From NCBI GenBank assembly GCA_016932385.1, contig JAFGCY010000016.1, positions 1 to 34,982 on the forward strand: a stretch of DNA of 34,982 nt, given 5' to 3'. This document shows positions 31,601 to 34,982 of this stretch, in pieces. A model generated the notes under the pieces. It ran no database searches. It was not told the origin of the DNA and was given only the letters and a program-made list of their open reading frames with translations. Numbering within the stretch: position 1 is the first letter of the stretch; every line of letters starts with the position of its first letter. The stretch is from a bacterium. GTDB lineage: Bacteria; 4484-113; JAFGCY01. The position numbers and the translations under genes were made by a program.

Positions 31601-32101
31601 CTGGGTGGCTGGATTGAGGTGGAGACAGCAATCGGAAGCGGTACCACCATCCGCGTGTATCTACCCTTTGCGGAGAAGTCGGACACCACGCAGCAGCTGG
31701 CCAGGCGCCGGGAACTGCCCACCGGAAGCGAGCATGTGCTGGTTGTCGACGACGAACACACGATCGCGTCCCTGCTGAACCGCTACTTGCAGAAACTCGG
31801 ATACCAGGTCTCGATGTTCACCAGCAGCCTCGAGGCCGCCGCGCAGTTTACGGCGCATCCCGATGATTTCGACCTGGCCATTCTCGACCAGACCATGCCG
31901 GACCTGACCGGCAAAGACCTCGCCGCGAGATTCAGACAGCTCCGGCCGGACCTGCCCATCATCATCGCCACGGGCTACTCATCGACGTTCAGCGCTGACC
32001 AGGCCGAGGAACTGGGGATCAGGCACTACCTGGACAAACCGGTGGTCTTAAGCGATCTGGCGGTGATTGTCCGCGAGGCGCTGGATACTCCCGGCGCGTA
32101 G
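28682..32101 (+). CDS. Hybrid histidine kinase with PocR sensory domain (GAF-PAS-PocR-PAS-PAS-HK-REC)
   Basis: A 1,139-residue cytoplasmic sensor with no membrane helix. Order: GAF-like domain (about 10-125), low-complexity linker, PAS (180-305), PocR ligand-binding domain (320-495), PAS (510-625), PAS (630-745), HisKA with LAGGIAHDFNNILFAILGNS (His777), HATPase with DTGPGIPP and GTGMGLALVQS, receiver with Asp1069 in LAILDQTMPD. The PocR domain shows FEDLFNIDEIQALQDEFA, GVASIITSPDGTPIT, CANCYQSD, QPCLSGGLWDAGASI and HIANWLIGQV. Family knowledge: PocR domains sense small hydrocarbon-type ligands (the type member responds to 1,2-propanediol). AAGGAG at 28665-28670 is 11 bases before the ATG, a long but usable spacing. 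No cognate DNA-binding regulator is nearby. Confidence 0.92.
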   Translation: MKPGVDPERWNIEDVLRLFEEIQAGTTAEQVAGALRRNLADLLGVGQVLISLAGDPAAAVSSRDTVRPNQAGSPGNWLSFPFEASHRVYGECRVLIADPVVFPEVSHLLSTVAGLAALRIEHLQLSGIQAIPGRVPDGSGTTPAAGPSAAGATGQVAQSPRRAGPPRRDDEDATAAKAAFEVSENLYQLIALYSSDSIWAMDANLKFTYLSPSTERLFGFTIQEWETLAWDKFVHPKDLDAVNQIYSGLTDGSERASQSAVIRVFHKNGREMWVEFTASPVHDRTGQLQAVVGVTRDITNRKQTEIALEQRVLALTQPLDDPRGLAFEDLFNIDEIQALQDEFAAATGVASIITSPDGTPITKPSQFTRLCSEIIRKTGKGCANCYQSDAIIGAPKPDGPLVQPCLSGGLWDAGASISVGGRHIANWLIGQVRDETQTEDAMLAYARVIGADEREMLTAFREVPSMSRKQFEQVAQALVTLANQLSTMAYQNVLQARFISERKQVEEQLRASELAHRSLIVAMPDVVMRYDREGRHLFVSDNVGDFADYRAEDFLGKTHREMGFPEEMCEFWERHLKIAFETGQPVESEFEIPGTTVILNWRVVPEKDEEGNVQSLLSLARDVTAQRQAERDYQLLFREMSEGFVLLDVVKDETGKPVDFSFLALNPSFERMTGIYSTDIAGKSMREVVSAKEQANVDVLVRVTQTGIPEKFTSENLELGTYFEVTAFRPVPGQVACILMDVTARKRAEADRLKMERQIQHAQKLESLGVLAGGIAHDFNNILFAILGNSSLALETLAADHPARSMIEEIAISGERASGLVRQILTFARRTERQRNNLDIVPLVKEVTKLMRATLPSNVVIHLELGTEHTAIFADTSEIHQILMNLCTNAGYVMQAEGGSLILRLHNHCPAKPLLTESIQPRADRYYLIEVQDTGPGIPPDIQERMFDPFYTTKPVGEGTGMGLALVQSITTELGGWIEVETAIGSGTTIRVYLPFAEKSDTTQQLARRRELPTGSEHVLVVDDEHTIASLLNRYLQKLGYQVSMFTSSLEAAAQFTAHPDDFDLAILDQTMPDLTGKDLAARFRQLRPDLPIIIATGYSSTFSADQAEELGIRHYLDKPVVLSDLAVIVREALDTPGA

Positions 32102-32201
32102 TTTATGGTCCGCCACACCAACTCCGCCGCGCTGACTTCTGGCTCACGCAGAGATGAGGCTGACGCGGTTGTGCGCAACCTCGGGCTTGAACCGATCCTT
32201 G

Positions 32202-32229
32202 GTGACAACAGCTACCTCGTTGATATACT
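32202..32229 (+). promoter_or_regulatory. Promoter GTGACA-N16-TGA-TATACT before the propeller lipoprotein
   Basis: GTGACA at 32202-32207, then 16 bases, then TATACT at 32224-32229, which is also preceded by TGA as an extended -10 (32221-32223). The start point would be near 32236, about 40 bases before ATG 32277. Confidence 0.6.
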
Positions 32230-32276
32230 TAGCACAGAGTTAACGGTAAAAGCCCGTCTACCAGAGAGGATGAGAG

Positions 32277-34151
32277 ATGCTCCACCTGCATCGGCTAGTC
32301 GCAGCTGTCATCTGCATCGGACTGCTTAGCAGCGGCTGTAACGCGAAGTCGCAAGTTGTCAGCTTGCCGGACGGCCCTTCAGCACCGGTTGAACCAGTCA
32401 CGCTATGGAACGCACTGCCTGCGCCATCGCAGCTAAAGCTGGCTTCTGAATTGCCCGGTCAACCGATCCAGGATGCGGCCAACTTCATCGAACCCCATCA
32501 CGGTGTAAGTGCGGATGGAGCTGGCGGCCTGTTCGCGGCTGGCACGGGCGAACCCGGGCTGGCTGCCTGGTCTTGGGCGACCTATGGTTTCCAGTTCGAT
32601 GACTTCCAGCAGCCGTTCACGGTTTACCTCGGCTGGGATACTCCTCCGCTGGGTGAAGACTTATTTATCGGAGTGGCCAACTGGGAGCTTGATTGCTGGG
32701 AATGGCTGGAAGCCACTGAACCAATTGTCTACGCACTGCCCGCGGATCAGACGGATGCGATCAACGCTGACGGCCAGTTGCTGGTTGTGACCTGCTTCCA
32801 TCTGGGGGTGGACCGAACGCTGGCGTATGTCGAAATCGGCGCGCAGCCATGGGAGACTCATGCCCATACTTGGGGCGGGTTTGACAACGAGTTTATCAAT
32901 GACATGGCCTTGGATGACGAGGGGAACCTGTATCTGGTTGGTGAGACCTGGACGTTCAGTGCAGGCCATAACGACCTGCTGCTGGTGAAGTGCAGCCCCG
33001 ACGGTGAGTTGGTGTGGGCGCGGACATACGGCAGCGCCGGCCGCGAAACTGGTGCCGGGCTGTGTTGCGATGGCAGCAGCGTATTCGTCTGTGGGAGTGT
33101 TCGGGACGTGGGTGACGACTATTTCAATGGCCTGGTGCAGAAATGGACCAGCGCTGGGGATCTCCAGGCCAGCAAGCGGTGGCAGGGGGACAATGAGGAT
33201 CGTCTTGAGGCAATCCATAGCGACGGCAACGGTCTGCATCTAGGCGGCCTGACCTACTCGCTGGGCGAGTTGCGTTTCGACTGTGATCCGCTGCTGCTCA
33301 ATGCTGACTTCGATCTCGACGGACTGCTGTCGGCATACACCTTCGGCACTGAAGAGAACAATGAGGGGATCAACTACATTGCCGCGACGAAGGAGCAGTT
33401 GGATGAGCTTGAGTTCACCTGCGGCGGCGGGGCAAGTGTTGTCCCCGCTCCGGTTTATCTCGGCGGCGCGGCGGTCTGTGCTTGGGCGCAGACGCCCACA
33501 CTGGCAGCGACGACAATCATATTCAGAGCGCCCATACTTATGGAAACCAGCATGTACCGTGCAACGTCCATCGGCCCGAAGCGGATTCTGGCATTTGGTG
33601 GTTTCGATGCATCAGCTGACTGTGAAAGCGTAGCTGCCGTAATGTTCAGTCTTGACCGCCTTGGTGATCCGCTCATCATGCATGAGTTTTCCATCGTGAT
33701 CAGCGCAAGTGACTTGAATCTTGAATGTTCAGCAGTGGCCTCAACGGCCGATCGGATCTTCCTGGGCGCGAACGTGGGCATCTCCAATTGGCCCGACGTG
33801 GAGTGGTATCCGGCAGTGCTGGAGCTGAATGCGGAGTTCAAGGCAAGCTTCGGTTCTGCCTGGGGTGACGGCAATCCCGGCAACGCCCTGGAGGCAATGG
33901 CCATCGGACCTGACGGCAGATTGTATTTCGGCGGAATTGGGGCCGGCGCCAGCGGGTACTTCCATACTTTCGAAGTCAGTTCGACAGAAGTGGAAAGCAC
34001 CTGGACGATTGAAACGACCACCGTGGTCAATGCGACAGGCCAGTGGCTGGCGGACTCAGGTGCGGTAGCTGATCGGACAGCTGACTTCCTGGCCAGCGAG
34101 GACAGCAGCCCGGGCCAGGCCGATCTGTTCCTGGGCACGGTCCAGCAGTGA
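32277..34151 (+). CDS. Beta-propeller (SBBP-like) lipoprotein
   Basis: A 624-residue exported lipoprotein. Signal peptide LVAAVICIGLLSSGC with lipobox LSSGC (Cys21). Residues about 45-185 form the same unnamed domain as in the lipoprotein at 24286 (here FIGVANWELDCWEWL). From about 195 there are SBBP-like blades: INDMALDDEGNLYLVGETW followed by NDLLLVKCSPDGELVWARTY, then VFVCGSVRDVGDDYFNGLVQ, LHLGGLTYS and further degenerate repeats to the end. Such propellers are usually protein- or ligand-binding surfaces; no catalytic residues are recognised. AGAGAGGA at 32263-32270, six bases before ATG 32277, gives the start. Codon use is somewhat less GC-rich than in the operons at the left of the window. 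Confidence 0.85.
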   Translation: MLHLHRLVAAVICIGLLSSGCNAKSQVVSLPDGPSAPVEPVTLWNALPAPSQLKLASELPGQPIQDAANFIEPHHGVSADGAGGLFAAGTGEPGLAAWSWATYGFQFDDFQQPFTVYLGWDTPPLGEDLFIGVANWELDCWEWLEATEPIVYALPADQTDAINADGQLLVVTCFHLGVDRTLAYVEIGAQPWETHAHTWGGFDNEFINDMALDDEGNLYLVGETWTFSAGHNDLLLVKCSPDGELVWARTYGSAGRETGAGLCCDGSSVFVCGSVRDVGDDYFNGLVQKWTSAGDLQASKRWQGDNEDRLEAIHSDGNGLHLGGLTYSLGELRFDCDPLLLNADFDLDGLLSAYTFGTEENNEGINYIAATKEQLDELEFTCGGGASVVPAPVYLGGAAVCAWAQTPTLAATTIIFRAPILMETSMYRATSIGPKRILAFGGFDASADCESVAAVMFSLDRLGDPLIMHEFSIVISASDLNLECSAVASTADRIFLGANVGISNWPDVEWYPAVLELNAEFKASFGSAWGDGNPGNALEAMAIGPDGRLYFGGIGAGASGYFHTFEVSSTEVESTWTIETTTVVNATGQWLADSGAVADRTADFLASEDSSPGQADLFLGTVQQ

Positions 34152-34633
34152 TTCCAGTTCGTCGCATGTTTGATATCAGCTGTGCGTCAAGGAGACATTG
34201 ACAGACCGATGATGAACCGGATCGCTCGATGCTTGTTCAAACTGATGGTGGAGCGAACGTCACCTACGGGCTGAGACGGACATATGGGGGTGTCATCGCG
34301 AAAATGTGAGTTTGAGACGCCTGATTTCGCCGTAGTCAACATTCCATCTTGGAGTGCTGGATATGGTTAGGAATGGGGCGGCGCGAGGGAGCATGTTGCA
34401 TCGTCAACTCGCGTATCCTGTGCTGATCTGGCCTGCGCGTATGTTTCTGCCTCTTGTATATGGGAGAAAGCACTGGGCGGATTGTCTTTTAAGCGGTTAA
34501 TCTGTAGTACAAACCAGGCCGCAGATCACGATCTCAGCTCAGAATTCTCTGGGTGAGTTCGAGGGATGCCGCTCTGTCTGTCTCAGTGTTTTGCTGCATT
34601 GAGTGAACTAAAAAGCTGCGTTTAACATAGGAA
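34152..34633. other. 482-base region without a recognisable gene
   Basis: No frame here has a plausible start, length and coding character. The stretch is less GC-rich than the genes around it. I see no clear terminator after the lipoprotein and no tRNA-like or repeat structure. Because a broken restriction gene follows, it may be decayed DNA from an earlier insertion, but nothing in it is recognisable. Confidence 0.5.
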
Positions 34634-34848
34634 ATGGGCTCGGTTCAGCTCATCAACTCTGACTATCTAGGTGGACTTGTTTCCAGGGCAGGCCAGGACC
34701 AGACGGCGACGGCGAACCAGATCGAGTTCATCGACATGATCATCAACCACCTGACCGAGCATGGAAGGATCGACCCGAGCAACTCTACGAGTCGCCCTAT
34801 ATCGATATCACCCTGCTGGGCCCGGACGGCGTATTCGCGGATGCCCAG
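34634..34848 (+). pseudogene. hsdR: Frameshifted remnant of a type I restriction enzyme R subunit C-terminus (HsdR)
   Basis: Two neighbouring frames together read like the extreme C-terminus of HsdR. Frame one, up to about 34777, has TANQIEFIDMIINHLTEHG then RIDP. Shifting by one base, the other frame continues EQLYESPYIDITLLGPDGVF then ADAQ to 34848. Family knowledge: HsdR proteins of the EcoEI/EcoR124 type end with a segment like NQIEFxxxIIDHLTExGxMDPxxLYESPFTDxxPxGxxGVF. The join fits loss of one base near 34775-34780. Only about 65 residues are left and the helicase and nuclease domains are absent, so this cannot be functional. The left boundary is unclear; similarity is convincing only from about 34700. 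Confidence 0.7.
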
Positions 34849-34876
34849 GCTGGAGTTGCCGTAGATATCGGTCACG

Positions 34877-34982
34877 ATGCCGTTGCCGTCGATCTCCAGC
34901 ATCGGCTCGCTGGGCGCCAAGGTGGTCTCGGTCTACGGCGGTAATCCGGCCAACTTCGACCTGCCGGCGGTGCTGGGCACGA
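34877..34982 (+). CDS. Start of an unidentified reading frame, cut by the window edge
   Basis: From ATG 34877 a frame runs open to the last base: MPLPSISSIGSLGAKVV then SVYGGNPANFDLPAVLGT. It looks protein-like but has no ribosome-binding site and follows the HsdR relic directly, so it may be a fragment of another broken gene rather than a true start. Too little is visible to name it. Confidence 0.25.
   Translation, partial: MPLPSISSIGSLGAKVVSVYGGNPANFDLPAVLGT

Noticed and set aside
32105-32329. A 74-residue frame between the PocR kinase and the propeller lipoprotein
   Set aside because: It runs through the promoter and Shine-Dalgarno of the lipoprotein and into its coding region, with no recognisable content.
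34663-34920. Minus-strand 85-residue frame with a dockerin-like stretch EIDGNGIVTDI
   Set aside because: Its C-terminal two-thirds lie opposite the HsdR-like reading, the calcium-loop resemblance is short, and the frame upstream is closed by a stop. It is treated as a shadow.

Overview
The window is about 35 kb of GC-rich bacterial DNA with densely packed genes on both strands. No rRNA, tRNA, CRISPR array or insertion sequence was seen. The content suggests an uncultivated, anaerobic, fermentative bacterium with a Gram-negative-type envelope: NAD-linked [FeFe] hydrogenase genes, several large multidomain sensor kinases, and big Sec/lipobox lipoproteins with PKD, PPC and beta-propeller modules. 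The species cannot be told from the sequence.

Layout. (1) 1-5823: a hydrogen locus. It holds the 3' end of a NuoF-like hydrogenase subunit, a catalytic [FeFe] hydrogenase (hydA), a sensory [FeFe] hydrogenase fused to a histidine kinase, a stand-alone receiver and a receiver-histidine kinase, all tightly spaced on the plus strand. (2) 5824-6271: non-coding DNA with an extended -10 promoter, a foldable short leader and an intrinsic terminator, ahead of (3) 6272-12227: a DUF485 protein, an acetate-type sodium:solute symporter, and a 1,245-residue PHP-Cache-PAS-PAS-CBS-DUF294 fusion. (4) 12476-13954 (minus): a DEAD-box RNA helicase. (5) 14115-16808: a membrane hybrid histidine kinase. (6) 16838-21916: an apparent glycan-use operon (GH3 hexosaminidase, exported CBM9-like protein, SSS transporter, GH130 phosphorylase). 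(7) 21996-22589: an ankyrin-repeat protein. (8) 22604-28233 (minus): a MATE transporter, a PKD/PPC lipoprotein and a GNAT acetyltransferase. (9) 28682-32101: a GAF-like/PAS/PocR/PAS/PAS hybrid kinase. (10) 32277-34151: a beta-propeller lipoprotein. (11) 34152-34982: non-coding DNA, a frameshifted relic of a type I restriction HsdR C-terminus, and the start of an unidentified reading frame.

How the genes fit together. The first block pairs hydrogen turnover with a likely hydrogen-sensing phosphorelay whose final output is not in the window. The second block joins organic-acid uptake to a very large sensor/nucleotidyltransferase. The third suggests import and phosphorolysis of mannose/GlcNAc-containing oligosaccharides. 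The most unusual items are the PHP-sensor-DUF294 fusion with an internal ribosome-binding site at the join, the promoter/leader/terminator module before the symporter operon, a shared unnamed N-terminal domain in two otherwise different lipoproteins, and recurring promoters whose -10 box lies only 6-9 nt before the start codon, suggesting leaderless mRNAs.
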